Source: Rhodocyclales bacterium (GTDB taxonomy: Bacteria; Pseudomonadota; Gammaproteobacteria; Burkholderiales; Rhodocyclaceae). Taken from it: a stretch of DNA of 64,000 nt. Shown one piece after another: positions 28,733 to 39,698 of this stretch. A program made the translations under genes and the position numbers. How positions within the stretch are numbered: the first letter of the stretch is position 1; the number at the start of each line of letters is the position of its first letter. A model generated the notes under the pieces. It searched no databases. It was not told the DNA's origin and saw nothing but the letters and a program-made list of their open reading frames with translations. Location of the stretch: the NCBI GenBank assembly GCA_016215645.1, contig JACRIX010000027.1:1-64000 (forward strand). Reading direction: 5' to 3'.

Positions 28733-31711
28733 ATGAACCTCATTGACGAGCGGCGGCAGATTGCCAACCGCATAACCCGATCCAGCCTCTGGGTATTGCT
28801 GGTGTTGCCTGTGGCGGCATTGGTCTTGGTGCTGGCAATGGGCCCGCTTCCGGACTCGGAGCCGGCTCAGCGCGCCTTCCGGATCGGCCTTTCCTCCCTG
28901 CTGCCGATAGCCGCGGCGATCGGTCTGTTGCTTTCGGCGCGCGGCTTTGTCGGTGTGGCACTGGGTCTGATTAGCGCTATCCTTTACCTCGTGCCGATGA
29001 CCTCGGCGATCTGGCTCGGGCTCGGCACGCACTCGATTGGCATGGCGCTGTGGCCGGTACTGATCGTGCTGGTGGGCTTCGGCTGGGAGCGAAGCGCCGC
29101 GATCACTCTCGCCATGCTCTTTGTCGTCAGCATCGCGGCGTTGATGGCGGCACAACTAAGCGGGCTTCTCGCGGGACCGACCCTGGCCAGTCTCGGCGGC
29201 CCGGTATTTTTCGGCGTGATTTTCATGCTGGCGATCATTCTGACCTGCTGGATGACGCTCAGATTTTCACGGATATTTCTTGGTGCGCTCGACGCGACTG
29301 CCCGCTTGCGCGACCAGGTCGCAGCACGCGAGCGGCAATGGCAGAGCATCGTCGATGCCGAGCCCGAGTGCGTGAAAATTCTCGAACCCGATGGCCGGGT
29401 GCGCATGATGAACCGTGCGGGCCTGGAGATGGTCGAGGCCGACGAGGCGGGGCAGGTCGAGGGCCGGGCCGTGTTCAACCTGATCGCGGCTCAGGACCGC
29501 GACAGGTTCGCCGCCATGCACGAACGGGTACGACGCGGCAGCCGCGAGATACTTGAATTCAGAATCGTCGGGCTCAAGGGCGGCCACCGTTGCCTGGAGA
29601 CCCATGCCGTGCCGCTCTACAGCGAGGACGGCGCGGTTACCGGAACACTGGCCGTTACCCATGACATCACCGGGCGCAAGCACGGCGAAGCCGCGATTCG
29701 CGAAAGCGAACAGCGCATGGAGCGGGCTCTCGAAGGGGCCAATCTCGGGCTCTGGGACCTCGACCTGCGCAGCGGCCAAATGGCCCACAACGCCCGTCTG
29801 ATTGGCATGCTCGGTTACGAGACGGGCGAACTCGACGCCAGCTTTGGCAAGCTGGTCGAGAACCTCCATCCGGACGATGCCGAGAAGCTGCGCAGCACCT
29901 TCGTCAGTCACCTCAAGGGCATAGCCCCGGCCTTCGAGGCAGAGTATCGCCTGCGGCATCGCGATGGCTCCTGGGTCTGGATCTATTCTCGCGGCAGGGC
30001 CGTCGAGCGCGACGCCGCCGGCCGCGTGCTGCGCATGACCGGCACCAACCTCGACATCACCGCGCGCAAGCAGGCGGAGGTGGCGGCACGGGAAAGCGAG
30101 GAGCGTGTACGCCTGGCGCTCGCGGCAGCGCAGATGGCCACCTGGCACTGGGATATTCTCACGGACACCACGATCTGGTCCGAGGAACGAAGCAAACTCC
30201 TCGGGCCGCAACCCGACGCCGGCTACCCGGATTTCCGCGACATGGTGCATGAGGAGGACCGCGCCGCCTTTCTCGAGACCGGGCGGGCCGCACTTGAGGC
30301 CAACAGCACGTACGAGGCCGAGTTCCGCCTGCGCCGCACCGACGGCGCGGTGAGCTGGCTGCTGGCGCGCGGCAACATTCGCCGCAATGCCGAGGGCAGG
30401 GCCGTGGCCATCACCGGCGTGACCCTGGACGTCACCCGCCGCAAACAGGCCGAGCTCGAACTCGAAACGCACCGCCACCGGCTCGAATCCCTGGTCCGGG
30501 AGCGTACGGTCCAGCTTTCCCGCGCCAAGGAGGCGGCCGAGGCGGCCAACGTCGCCAAGAGCGCCTTCCTCGCCAACATGAGCCACGAAATCCGCACGCC
30601 GATGAACGGCATCCTTGGCATGGCGCACATCCTCCGCCGCAGCGAACTGACGCCGAAACAGAGGGAGCGCCTCGATACCATCGATTCGGCGGCAAACCAC
30701 CTGCTCGGCATCCTCAACGACTTGCTCGATATCTCGAAAATCGAGGCTGGCAAATTCATCATCGAGGAGGCGCCGCTGGCCGTCGAGGATCTGCTGGGCA
30801 ACGTGGCCTCGATTCTCGCCGAAACCGCCGCCGCAAAGGGCATCGCGATCGGTGTCGATGACGAAAGCCTGCGCGCGCGGCTGCTCGGCGACCCGATCCG
30901 GCTTGAGCAGGCACTGCTGAACTTCGCCGGCAACGCCATAAAGTTCACCGAGCAGGGCAAGGTCACGCTGCGCGCACTCAAGGTGCATGAAAACGAGCGT
31001 TCGGTGTTGGTGCGCTTCGAGGTCGAGGACACCGGCATCGGCATCGGCAAGGAGGTCATCCCGCGCCTGTTCCGCGCCTTCGAGCAGGCCGACAACACAA
31101 CCACGCGGCGCTATGGCGGCACCGGGCTTGGCCTGGCGATTACGCGGCGGCTGGCCGAACTCATGGGCGGCGAGGTTGGCGCCGAAAGTACGCCGAGTTT
31201 CGGCAGCCTGTTCTGGTTCACCGCGCGACTGGGCAAACTGGTGGCGACGGACGATGAATCCGTCGTCGACGCCGAGCCGGGAACGGCCGAGGATCGATTG
31301 CGGCGGCGGCATGCGGGAACGCGCATCCTGGTTGCGGAGGACGAACCGATCAATCGCGAAGTTTCGCGCATGCTGCTGGAGGCCGTCGGCCTGGTGGTGG
31401 ATATTGCAGAGGATGGCGCCGCCGCCGTCGCGCTTGCCCGCGACGGCAAGCATGCGCTGATACTGATGGACATGCAGATGCCGAACCTCAATGGCGTCGA
31501 TGCGACACGCGCGATACGCGCCCTGCCTGGGCATGAAGCCACGCCGATCCTGGCCATGACGGCCAATGTCTTCGACGAGGATCGCCAGATCTGCCTCGAC
31601 GCCGGAATGAACGACCACATCGGCAAGCCGGTGAATCCCGATGTGCTCTATCGCAGCTTGCTCAAGTGGCTGTCGCCGCAGGCCGGAAAGTCGGCGCTGA
31701 CGCCACGGTGA
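28733..31711 (+). CDS. Membrane hybrid sensor histidine kinase with multiple PAS domains and C-terminal receiver
   Basis: N-terminal TM region; PAS/PAC repeats; [25 protein letters not shown]; HATPase [18 protein letters not shown]; receiver [18 protein letters not shown]...[13 protein letters not shown]. Confidence 0.93.
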   Translation: MNLIDERRQIANRITRSSLWVLLVLPVAALVLVLAMGPLPDSEPAQRAFRIGLSSLLPIAAAIGLLLSARGFVGVALGLISAILYLVPMTSAIWLGLGTHSIGMALWPVLIVLVGFGWERSAAITLAMLFVVSIAALMAAQLSGLLAGPTLASLGGPVFFGVIFMLAIILTCWMTLRFSRIFLGALDATARLRDQVAARERQWQSIVDAEPECVKILEPDGRVRMMNRAGLEMVEADEAGQVEGRAVFNLIAAQDRDRFAAMHERVRRGSREILEFRIVGLKGGHRCLETHAVPLYSEDGAVTGTLAVTHDITGRKHGEAAIRESEQRMERALEGANLGLWDLDLRSGQMAHNARLIGMLGYETGELDASFGKLVENLHPDDAEKLRSTFVSHLKGIAPAFEAEYRLRHRDGSWVWIYSRGRAVERDAAGRVLRMTGTNLDITARKQAEVAARESEERVRLALAAAQMATWHWDILTDTTIWSEERSKLLGPQPDAGYPDFRDMVHEEDRAAFLETGRAALEANSTYEAEFRLRRTDGAVSWLLARGNIRRNAEGRAVAITGVTLDVTRRKQAELELETHRHRLESLVRERTVQLSRAKEAAEAANVAKSAFLANMSHEIRTPMNGILGMAHILRRSELTPKQRERLDTIDSAANHLLGILNDLLDISKIEAGKFIIEEAPLAVEDLLGNVASILAETAAAKGIAIGVDDESLRARLLGDPIRLEQALLNFAGNAIKFTEQGKVTLRALKVHENERSVLVRFEVEDTGIGIGKEVIPRLFRAFEQADNTTTRRYGGTGLGLAITRRLAELMGGEVGAESTPSFGSLFWFTARLGKLVATDDESVVDAEPGTAEDRLRRRHAGTRILVAEDEPINREVSRMLLEAVGLVVDIAEDGAAAVALARDGKHALILMDMQMPNLNGVDATRAIRALPGHEATPILAMTANVFDEDRQICLDAGMNDHIGKPVNPDVLYRSLLKWLSPQAGKSALTPR

Positions 31712-34521
31712 GCGACGCGGTGAGCGGCACACTGGGTGACGCGTCTGCGGCAGAACGGGCGTCCCGCCTGCTCGCGCTGATCGAGCAACTTGTCGCGGAG
31801 CTGCGGCCGGCGGCAAGCATCCGGGCCGGACTGGATAGTCGGCTCGACAAGGATCTCGGCCTCGACAGCCTGGCGCGCGTCGAACTGATGGCACGCATCG
31901 AGCGCGCCTTTGCCATCCAACTGAATGCAGATCTGCTGGGCACGGCCGAGACCCCGCGCGATCTGCTCGCGGCAATTCATGTTGCTGGCGGGGCGGTAGT
32001 TGAGGTGTCGGCGCACCTCAGGCGCGAGGCGCTTGCCGGCGTCGGCGAGGACAGTCCGGAGGGTGCCATGAACCTCGTGGATATGCTGTTGTGGCATGTC
32101 CATCGTCATCCGGCACGGCCGCACGTGATGTTCCAGCGCAGTGCCGCCGAGACGGTGACGTTCACCTATGGCGAACTCCTGGCGAGCGCCCGGCTGGTGG
32201 CCGGCGGACTGCGCCGCCGCGGCGTGCGCCCCGGGGATTTCATTGCCTTGATGCTCCCGACCGGGCTCGAATTCTTCCAATCCTTCTATGGCATCCTGCT
32301 GGCGGGTGCGGTACCGGTGCCGATCTATCCGCCGACACGCCCCGGCCAGATCGAGGACCATCTGCGCCGCCAGGCCGGAATCCTCAAGAACTGTGAGGCC
32401 ATCGCCTTGCTGAGTTTCGATGCCGCGCGCCTCGTGGCCCACATTCTCTCGGGATTGGTACCCAGCCTGCGTCACGTGACCACGCCCGAGGAATTGCGCA
32501 ATGAAAGCGCCATCGCGTCGGCGACAGATGACCACCGCGGCGCTTCCGGCGAAATCGCCTTCCTGCAATACACCTCCGGATCGACCGGCACCCCGAAGGG
32601 TGTGACACTGGATCACGGCAATCTGCTGGCCAATATTCGCGCCTGGGGGCAGGCGGTGGCGCTGAGCCCGGCAGACGTCGTCGTCAGTTGGTTGCCGCTG
32701 TACCACGACATGGGTCTGATCGGCGCCTGGCTGGGCAGCCTTTACCACGCCTGCCCACTGGTGCTGATGTCGCCGCTGGATTTTCTCGGTCGTCCGGATC
32801 GTTGGTTGTGGGCGATCCACGAGCATCGCGGCACCGTGACGGCGGCGCCCAACTTCGCCTTCGAGCTTTGCCTGCGCCATGCCGATCCGCAGCGTCTCCA
32901 GGGTCTGGACCTGAGTTCCTGGCGCTATGCCGCCAATGGCGCCGAGCCGGTCGCTGCCGATACGCTGGCCCGGTTTGCCGCCGCCTTCCGGCCCTACGGC
33001 TTTCGCGCCGAGGCGCTGGCGCCGGTGTATGGCCTGGCCGAATGTTCGGTCGGCCTGGCCGTTTCGCCACCCGGCCGCGGCATGCTCGTTGACCGTGTGC
33101 GTCGCGACGCGCTGGCCGCCGGCGAGGCGATTCCGGCGCCTGGCGATGACGACGCGGCCTTGCGCCTGGTTGCCTGCGGCATACCCTTGCCCGGGCACGA
33201 CGTGCGGGTCGTCGATGAGGACGGTGCAGTATTGCCGCAACGGCGCGTCGGCCGCATCGAGTTCCGCGGACCCTCGGCGACGCGGGGCTATTACCGCAAC
33301 GACGAGGCCACGGCGCGGCTGATCCGTGACGGCTGGCTTGATTCCGGCGACCTCGGTTACCTGGCTGAGGGCGACATCGTCATCACCGGGCGACTCAAGG
33401 ACATGATCATCCGCGGTGGTCGCAACCTCTATCCCTACGAACTCGAAGAAGCCGTGGGGGCGATCCCGGGCATACGACGCGGCTGCGTTGCCGTGTTCGG
33501 CGCGGCGGCGAGAGAAGGCACGGAGCGGCTGGTGGTCGTCGCCGAATGCCGCGAACGCGACGAGTCCGTTCGCGATGAACTGGTTCACCGCATCAACGGG
33601 CAGACAGTCGATCTGCTCGGCACGCCGCCCGACGACGTGGTGTTGGCACCGCCGCATGCGGTGTTGAAAACCTCGAGTGGCAAGATCCGGCGGGCGGCGA
33701 CCCGCGATGCCTATCTCGGCGGGAGCCTTGGCCGGGCCGGGCGGGCGCCCTGGCGGCAACTGCTGCGCCTCGGCGTGTCCGGCCGCGTGCAGCGTCTGAT
33801 TCGCATCGCCGAACTGCTGTATGGCAGCTATGCCTGGGCGGCCTTCGTGCTGCTGATGCTGCCCGCCGTGGTCGGAATTCTGGTCTTGCCGCGGATATCG
33901 CAGCGCTGGCATTTCTCCGCCGCGCTGGTGAGACTCTGCGCTGTCGTGTGCGGCATTCGCTTGCTGGTCGAGGGACGCGAGCCTGCGGCATCCGTGCCGA
34001 CCGTGTATGTCGCCAATCATGCGAGCTATCTTGATGTCTTTGTCCTGCTGGCGACGTTGCCGGGTCCGGTGAGCTTCGTCGCCAAGCAGGAGTTGCAAGG
34101 CCAGCCGCTGCTTGCCTTGGTGCTGCGTCGCCTGGGCACACGCTTCGTTGAACGCTTCGATGCGCGACAGGGGATCGAGGATCTGCGCCGCGTCGGGGAA
34201 GGCGGAGTCGATACCTCGCTGCTCTTTTTTCCGGAGGGTACATTTACGTCGCGGCCGGGGCTGCGCAGCTTTCGCCTTGGCGCCTTTCAGCTTGCCGCAC
34301 GCATGGGCCTCAGCGTCAGCCCGATCGCCCTGGCCGGAACCCGCGAGGTGCTGCGCGACCAGACCTGGCTGCCGCGGCGCGGCACGGTACGTATTACCTA
34401 CGAAAATCCCGTGGCGCCGGACGGAAGCGACTGGGATGCGGCGCTGCGTCTGCGTGACGCAACACGTACCGCCATACTTCGTCAGTGTGGCGAACCCGAT
34501 CTGGAGTCCGGGGCGCGCTGA
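31708..34521 (+). CDS. Three-part fusion: acyl carrier domain, FAAL-type AMP ligase, PlsC-type acyltransferase (GTG start)
   Basis: ACP phosphopantetheine site [14 protein letters not shown]; ligase [15 protein letters not shown] and FAAL-like [12 protein letters not shown]; acyltransferase NHASYLD (HX4D) and FFPEGTF. Confidence 0.87.
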   Translation: MSDAVSGTLGDASAAERASRLLALIEQLVAELRPAASIRAGLDSRLDKDLGLDSLARVELMARIERAFAIQLNADLLGTAETPRDLLAAIHVAGGAVVEVSAHLRREALAGVGEDSPEGAMNLVDMLLWHVHRHPARPHVMFQRSAAETVTFTYGELLASARLVAGGLRRRGVRPGDFIALMLPTGLEFFQSFYGILLAGAVPVPIYPPTRPGQIEDHLRRQAGILKNCEAIALLSFDAARLVAHILSGLVPSLRHVTTPEELRNESAIASATDDHRGASGEIAFLQYTSGSTGTPKGVTLDHGNLLANIRAWGQAVALSPADVVVSWLPLYHDMGLIGAWLGSLYHACPLVLMSPLDFLGRPDRWLWAIHEHRGTVTAAPNFAFELCLRHADPQRLQGLDLSSWRYAANGAEPVAADTLARFAAAFRPYGFRAEALAPVYGLAECSVGLAVSPPGRGMLVDRVRRDALAAGEAIPAPGDDDAALRLVACGIPLPGHDVRVVDEDGAVLPQRRVGRIEFRGPSATRGYYRNDEATARLIRDGWLDSGDLGYLAEGDIVITGRLKDMIIRGGRNLYPYELEEAVGAIPGIRRGCVAVFGAAAREGTERLVVVAECRERDESVRDELVHRINGQTVDLLGTPPDDVVLAPPHAVLKTSSGKIRRAATRDAYLGGSLGRAGRAPWRQLLRLGVSGRVQRLIRIAELLYGSYAWAAFVLLMLPAVVGILVLPRISQRWHFSAALVRLCAVVCGIRLLVEGREPAASVPTVYVANHASYLDVFVLLATLPGPVSFVAKQELQGQPLLALVLRRLGTRFVERFDARQGIEDLRRVGEGGVDTSLLFFPEGTFTSRPGLRSFRLGAFQLAARMGLSVSPIALAGTREVLRDQTWLPRRGTVRITYENPVAPDGSDWDAALRLRDATRTAILRQCGEPDLESGAR

Positions 34522-34539
34522 GTTTGCCGAGGCTTGCGT

Positions 34540-34857
34540 TCAGCGGCAGGCGGCGGCAACGCGACGCAGCTTTTCCAGAACCGCCTGCGCTTCTTCCATG
34601 CTGGACACGGGAATTTTCGAATCGTGGCCCGCACCGAACGCGCCACCACCGTAGACCAGCTTCACGTCCTTCGCCGTAGCCTCGATGTACTGGACGATGC
34701 CAAGATTGATCCAGCGCCGCTTGCCGGATTCGTCCAGCGGCACTTCATACAGGCAGAACGCTGTCGAGCCGGGAATCACAGGCTGCGCGTATGCCGATCC
34801 GACCAAGCCGCAGATTGTCAGGAAGCCTACAGAAACGGCCGTGATGCATGTCCTCAT
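34540..34857 (-). CDS. Small secreted hypothetical protein
   Basis: MRTCITAVSVGFLTICGLVGSAYA signal peptide, 105 aa. Confidence 0.6.
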   Translation of the reverse strand: MRTCITAVSVGFLTICGLVGSAYAQPVIPGSTAFCLYEVPLDESGKRRWINLGIVQYIEATAKDVKLVYGGGAFGAGHDSKIPVSSMEEAQAVLEKLRRVAAACR

Positions 34858-35007
34858 GGCACAAGCCCCGTCGATGCAGTGAAGCCAGTTTAGCCGAGGG
34901 GGATGCTTTCCGACGTGGTCGATTCGGATGAGTGGCGCTATGTTGCAGTGCTTCCTTGCGCAATCCCGACAGCCACAGCATAATCGCCGGCAACAACGAT
35001 AGACGCC

Positions 35008-35024
35008 GGGCAACGGCGTTGCCC
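35008..35024. other. Short hairpin in the livG leader
   Basis: GGGCAAC-GGC-GTTGCCC, 20 bp upstream of the livG ATG. Confidence 0.45.
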
Positions 35025-35043
35025 CCCCGACGAAAAGAGCTTG

Positions 35044-35823
35044 ATGGCGGAAGACTGCATTCTCGAAACGACCGGTCTGGTCAAGGAGTTCCGCGGCTTT
35101 GTTGCCGTGAACGAGGTGAACCTGAAGGTGAAGCGCGGCCATATCCATGCGCTGATCGGACCGAACGGCGCGGGCAAGACCACCTGCTTCAATCTGCTGA
35201 CCAAGTTTCTTGAGCCGACCCGGGGCACGATCCACTTCAACGGCGTGGACATCACGCGAGAATCGCCGGAAAAGATCGCCCGCCGTGGCATCGTCCGGTC
35301 CTTTCAGATCTCCGCTGTTTTTCCGCATCTGACGGTGCTTGAGAACGTGCGCGTGGCGTTGCAGCGCAAGCTGGGCACCAGTTTTCATTTCTGGAAGTCG
35401 GAACGCAGCCTGGATGCGCTGAACGGGCGCGCCATGGAACTGCTGGCAGCCGTCGGGCTGGAAGAGTATGCCGGCATGGTCACCGTGGAAATGCCCTACG
35501 GCCGCAAGCGTGCGCTGGAAATTGCGACTACCCTGGCCCTCGACCCGGAATTGATGCTGCTCGACGAGCCTACGCAAGGCATGGGGCACGAGGATGTCGA
35601 TCGCGTCATGCAACTGATCAAGAAGGTCTCGGCCAACCGCACCATCCTCATGGTCGAACACAACATGAAGGTGGTCGCCGGCATTTCCGACACGCTGACC
35701 GTGCTGGCGCGCGGCGCCGTGCTGGCCGAGGGGACCTATGCCGATGTCGCGGCGAATCCGCTGGTGATCGAAGCCTACATGGGCAGCGAGGCCGGCGAGC
35801 TGGCATCCCCTGCGGGACATTGA
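35044..35823 (+). CDS. livG: Branched-chain amino acid-type ABC transporter ATP-binding protein LivG
   Basis: ALIGPNGAGKTTCFNLLTKFLEPTRGTIHFNGVDIT; LLDEPTQGMGHEDVDRVMQLIKKV. Confidence 0.9.
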   Translation: MAEDCILETTGLVKEFRGFVAVNEVNLKVKRGHIHALIGPNGAGKTTCFNLLTKFLEPTRGTIHFNGVDITRESPEKIARRGIVRSFQISAVFPHLTVLENVRVALQRKLGTSFHFWKSERSLDALNGRAMELLAAVGLEEYAGMVTVEMPYGRKRALEIATTLALDPELMLLDEPTQGMGHEDVDRVMQLIKKVSANRTILMVEHNMKVVAGISDTLTVLARGAVLAEGTYADVAANPLVIEAYMGSEAGELASPAGH

Positions 35824-35824
35824 C

Positions 35825-36532
35825 ATGAGCGCGACCGAATACCTTCGCGTTTCCGACTTGCATGCCTTCTACGGCGAGTCGCATGTGCTGCATGGCATGG
35901 ATTTCATGGTGCGTCGGGGCGAGTGCATATCGCTCTTGGGGCGCAACGGGGCAGGGCGTACCACCACGCTGCGCGCCATCCTCGGCCTGACGGGCCGGCG
36001 CACCGGCTCGATCATGCTCAACGGGCGCGAAGTCATTGGCCTGGCGACGCACCGCATCGCCCAGCTTGGCGTTGGTTATTGCCCCGAGGAGCGCGGCATC
36101 TATGCCAGCCTATCCTGCGAGGAAAACCTGCTGCTGCCGCCCCAGGTCGGCAGCGGCGGATTGAGCCTGGACGAAATCTACGACATGTTTCCCAACCTCA
36201 GGGAGCGTCGCCACAGCCAGGGCACCCGGCTTTCAGGCGGCGAGCAACAGATGCTGGCGATGGCTCGCGTCCTGCGCACCGGCGCACGCTTGCTGCTGCT
36301 CGACGAAATTTCCGAAGGACTGGCACCGGTGATCGTTCAGAAGTTGGGCGAAGTGATCCGGAAACTGAAACAGCGCGACTACACCATCGTGCTGGTGGAG
36401 CAGAATTTCCGCTTTGCCGCGCCGCTCGCGGACCGCATGTTCATCGTCGAGCACGGCCAGGTGATGGAAGAAATTGCACAACACGAAATTCAGGAAAAGC
36501 AGCATTTGCTGCAGGAGTACCTCGGGGTCTGA
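35825..36532 (+). CDS. livF: Branched-chain amino acid-type ABC transporter ATP-binding protein LivF
   Basis: SLLGRNGAGRTTTLRAILGL, LSGGEQQMLAMARVL, LLLLDEISEGLAPVIV. Confidence 0.9.
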   Translation: MSATEYLRVSDLHAFYGESHVLHGMDFMVRRGECISLLGRNGAGRTTTLRAILGLTGRRTGSIMLNGREVIGLATHRIAQLGVGYCPEERGIYASLSCEENLLLPPQVGSGGLSLDEIYDMFPNLRERRHSQGTRLSGGEQQMLAMARVLRTGARLLLLDEISEGLAPVIVQKLGEVIRKLKQRDYTIVLVEQNFRFAAPLADRMFIVEHGQVMEEIAQHEIQEKQHLLQEYLGV

Positions 36533-36572
36533 ACGTTTGGACGCCGTCAATTCTTACCAAGGAGGAGACACC

Positions 36573-37802
36573 ATGATGAAACGCAAACTGCTGGCCCTGG
36601 CCCTTTCAACCATGCTCATGCCGGTGGCCGGAGCTGCGCTGGCCCAGGCCGGCAAAATTTCCGGCGACGTGGTCAAGATCGCCGTGCTGACCGACATGTC
36701 CGGCGTGTATTCCGCTCTGGGCGGCAAGGGCTCGGTGCTGGGTGCAGAGATGGCCATCGAGGATTTCAAGGCGCAGTTCAAGCCCAAGTTCAAGATTGAG
36801 CTGGTCTCCGCCGACCACCAGAACAAGGCCGACGTGGGTTCCAACAAGGTGCGCGAGTGGTACGACACGCAAGGCGTGGACATGGTCACCGACGTGCTGA
36901 ATTCCGGCGTCGCCATTGCCGTGGCCAAGGTGACGACCGAAAAGAACAAGATCATGCTCAACACCGGTGCCGCATCGACCCGCCTGACCAACGAGGACTG
37001 CTCGCCGAACAACGTGGTGCACTACGTCTATGACACCTACGCGCTGGCCAATGGTCCGGGCAAGGCGGTGACCAAGCAGGGCAAGGACAGCTGGTTCTTC
37101 CTCACCGCCGACTACGCCTTCGGCCATTCGCTGGAAAAGGACACCTCGGACGCGGTCAAGGCCACTGGCGGCAAGGTGCTCGGTGCCGTGCGTCATCCGC
37201 TGAATGCCTCGGATTTCTCGTCCTTCCTGCTTCAGGCGCAAGCGTCGAAGGCCAAGGTAGTCGGCCTCGCCAACGCGGGCGGCGACACCATCAACTCGAT
37301 CAAGGCCGCCAACGAGTTCGGCCTGACCAAGAACCAGACCGTGGTCGGATTGCTTACCACCATTGTCGACATCCACGCGCTGGGCCTGCCGACCACGCAA
37401 GGCATGATGTTCACCGAGGGCTTCTACTGGAACCTGAACAAGGAAACCCGCGAATTCAGCCGTCGCTTCTTCAGCAAGCACAAGGGCATGCCCAACATGC
37501 TGCCCGCCGGCACCTATTCGGCAGTGCTGCACTACCTGAAGGCCGTGCAGGCAGCCGGGACCGACGACACGGCGGCGGTGATGAAGAAGATGAAGGAGAC
37601 GCCGATCAACGACGCCTTCGCCAAGGGCGGGAAGATCCGCGACGACGGCCGCATGATCCACGACATGTACCTGGTCGAGGTCAAGAAGCCTGCCGAATCG
37701 ACCGAACCGTGGGACTACTACCACGTCAAGCAGGTGATTCCCGCTGCCGAGGCCTTCCAGCCGATGGCGCTGTCGCGCTGCGCCGCCGTGGCCAAGAAGT
37801 AA
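36573..37802 (+). CDS. livK: Branched-chain amino acid-type ABC transporter substrate-binding protein
   Basis: Signal peptide; VVKIAVLTDMSGVYSALGGKGSVLGAEMAIEDF type 1 periplasmic-binding fold; SD ggaggag upstream. Confidence 0.9.
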   Translation: MMKRKLLALALSTMLMPVAGAALAQAGKISGDVVKIAVLTDMSGVYSALGGKGSVLGAEMAIEDFKAQFKPKFKIELVSADHQNKADVGSNKVREWYDTQGVDMVTDVLNSGVAIAVAKVTTEKNKIMLNTGAASTRLTNEDCSPNNVVHYVYDTYALANGPGKAVTKQGKDSWFFLTADYAFGHSLEKDTSDAVKATGGKVLGAVRHPLNASDFSSFLLQAQASKAKVVGLANAGGDTINSIKAANEFGLTKNQTVVGLLTTIVDIHALGLPTTQGMMFTEGFYWNLNKETREFSRRFFSKHKGMPNMLPAGTYSAVLHYLKAVQAAGTDDTAAVMKKMKETPINDAFAKGGKIRDDGRMIHDMYLVEVKKPAESTEPWDYYHVKQVIPAAEAFQPMALSRCAAVAKK

Positions 37803-37830
37803 GCCGTCCGTTGTCGCGGGGGATGTTCGC

Positions 37831-38718
37831 ATGACGGAGATTTTCGGCGTACCGATACAGGCCCTGTTCGGCCAGCTCATGCTCGGGCTGGTCAACGGGT
37901 CCTTCTACGCCGTTCTGAGTCTCGGGCTTGCCGTGATCTTCGGCATGCTGAACATCATCAACTTCGCCCATGGCGCCCTGTACATGACGGGCGCCATGCT
38001 GGCCTGGGTCTTTCTTGAGTATCTGGGTGTCGGCTACTGGTGGTCGCTGGTACTGGCGCCGCTCTGCGTCGGCCTGATCGGCATCGCCATCGAGCGACTG
38101 ATGCTGCAGTGGCTGTACAAGCTCGACCACCTGTATGGCCTGTTGCTGACCTTCGGCCTGGCGCTGATGATCGAGGGCCTGTTCCGCGACCTCTACGGCG
38201 TCGCCGGCCAGCCCTATTCGATTCCCGAGGAGTTCGCCGGCGCCTTCAACCTCGGCTTCATGTTCCTGCCCAAATACCGCGCCTGGGTCGTCGTCGCCTC
38301 GCTGACGGTCTGCCTCGCCACCTGGTACATGATCGAGAAGACCCGGCTGGGCGCCTACCTGCGGGCCGCCACGGAGAACCCGAAACTGACCCAGGCCTTC
38401 GGCATCAACGTGCCGCTGATGGTGATGCTCACCTATGGCTTCGGCGTCGGCCTGGCCGGCTTCGCCGGCGTGCTGGCCGCCCCGGCCTCCCAGGTCGGCC
38501 CGCTGATGGGCTCCAACCTGATCATCATCGTCTTCGCCGTGGTGGTGATCGGCGGCATGGGCTCGATCCTCGGTTCGGTGGTCACTGGCCTGGGCCTGGG
38601 CATCATCGAGGGCATGACCAAGGTGTTCTGGCCCGAGGCCAGTTCCACGGTGGTGTTCATGATCATGGCGGTGGTGCTGATGATCCGTCCGGCCGGCCTG
38701 TTCGGGAGAGAGAAATGA
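37831..38718 (+). CDS. livH: Branched-chain amino acid-type ABC permease LivH
   Basis: GLVNGSFYAVLSLGLAVIFGMLNIINFAHGALYMTGA. Confidence 0.92.
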   Translation: MTEIFGVPIQALFGQLMLGLVNGSFYAVLSLGLAVIFGMLNIINFAHGALYMTGAMLAWVFLEYLGVGYWWSLVLAPLCVGLIGIAIERLMLQWLYKLDHLYGLLLTFGLALMIEGLFRDLYGVAGQPYSIPEEFAGAFNLGFMFLPKYRAWVVVASLTVCLATWYMIEKTRLGAYLRAATENPKLTQAFGINVPLMVMLTYGFGVGLAGFAGVLAAPASQVGPLMGSNLIIIVFAVVVIGGMGSILGSVVTGLGLGIIEGMTKVFWPEASSTVVFMIMAVVLMIRPAGLFGREK

Positions 38719-39653
38719 GCCGCCGCGTCAGCATTGCCTACCTGATCGGCCTCGGCCTGCTGCTCTTGGCGCCGATGTTCATCTACCCCATCCTGGTGAT
38801 GAAGGTGCTGTGCTTCGCGCTCTTCGCCTGCGCCTTCAACCTGCTGCTGGGCTACACGGGCCTCTTGTCCTTCGGTCATGCCGTGTTCCTCGGCAGCGCG
38901 GCCTATGTCACCGGCCATGCGCTGAAAGTCTGGGAACTGCCGACCCTGCTCGGCCTGCTCGCCGGCACCGGCGCGGCGACACTGCTGGGCTGGATCATCG
39001 GCAGCCTGGCCATCCGCCGCCAGGGCATCTACTTCGCCATGGTGACGCTGGCGCTGGCGCAGATGGTGTTCTTCTTCTTCCTCCAGGCGCCCTTTACCGG
39101 CGGCGAGGACGGCCTGCAGGGTGTGCCGCGCGGCAGCCTGTTCGGCCTCGACCTGGGCAAGGACATCAACCTTTACTACCTGGTACTGGCCATTTTCGCC
39201 GGGTCGTTCTGGCTGATCCAGCGCACCATCCACTCGCCCTTCGGCCAGATCCTCAAGGCCATCCGCGAAAACGAGCCGCGGGCGATCTCGCTGGGCTATG
39301 ACGTGGCGAAGTACAAGCTGCTGGCCTTCGTGCTTTCGGCCGGGCTGGCCGGGCTGGCCGGCGCGACCAAGACCCTGGTGTTCAAGTTCGCCACCCTGAC
39401 CGACGCCCACTGGCATACCTCTGGCGAGGTGGTGCTGATGACGCTGCTGGGCGGCATGGGCACGGTGTTCGGGCCGGTGGTGGGGGCGACGGTGATCGTG
39501 ACCCTGCAAAATGAACTGGCCGACAAGGTCGGCTCGCTGGTCACCGTAATCATGGGTGCGATTTTTGTGATCTGCGTGCTGGCGTTTCGGCGCGGCATCG
39601 TCGGCGAATCGCTGGCACTCTATGAACGCATGATCGGCCAGAAGGGGCGCTGA
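38715..39653 (+). CDS. livM: Branched-chain amino acid-type ABC permease LivM
   Basis: LLLGYTGLLSFGHAVFLGSAAYVTG; LLGGMGTVFGPVVGA; overlaps livH by 4 bp. Confidence 0.92.
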   Translation: MSRRVSIAYLIGLGLLLLAPMFIYPILVMKVLCFALFACAFNLLLGYTGLLSFGHAVFLGSAAYVTGHALKVWELPTLLGLLAGTGAATLLGWIIGSLAIRRQGIYFAMVTLALAQMVFFFFLQAPFTGGEDGLQGVPRGSLFGLDLGKDINLYYLVLAIFAGSFWLIQRTIHSPFGQILKAIRENEPRAISLGYDVAKYKLLAFVLSAGLAGLAGATKTLVFKFATLTDAHWHTSGEVVLMTLLGGMGTVFGPVVGATVIVTLQNELADKVGSLVTVIMGAIFVICVLAFRRGIVGESLALYERMIGQKGR

Positions 39654-39698
39654 AAGTTCCCAAAGGGACGCAGCGCGCTGGCGCTGGCGGTACGGCGT

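Noticed and set aside
29267-31975. Minus-strand ORF of 902 aa
   Set aside because: Antisense to hybrid histidine kinase with clear motifs; shadow ORF.
31648-34098. Minus-strand ORF of 816 aa
   Set aside because: Antisense to ACP-FAAL-PlsC gene; no domain signature.
39654-39698. CAGCGC-GCTG-GCGCTG hairpin after livM as a terminator
   Set aside because: Short stem without a T tract; too weak to call.
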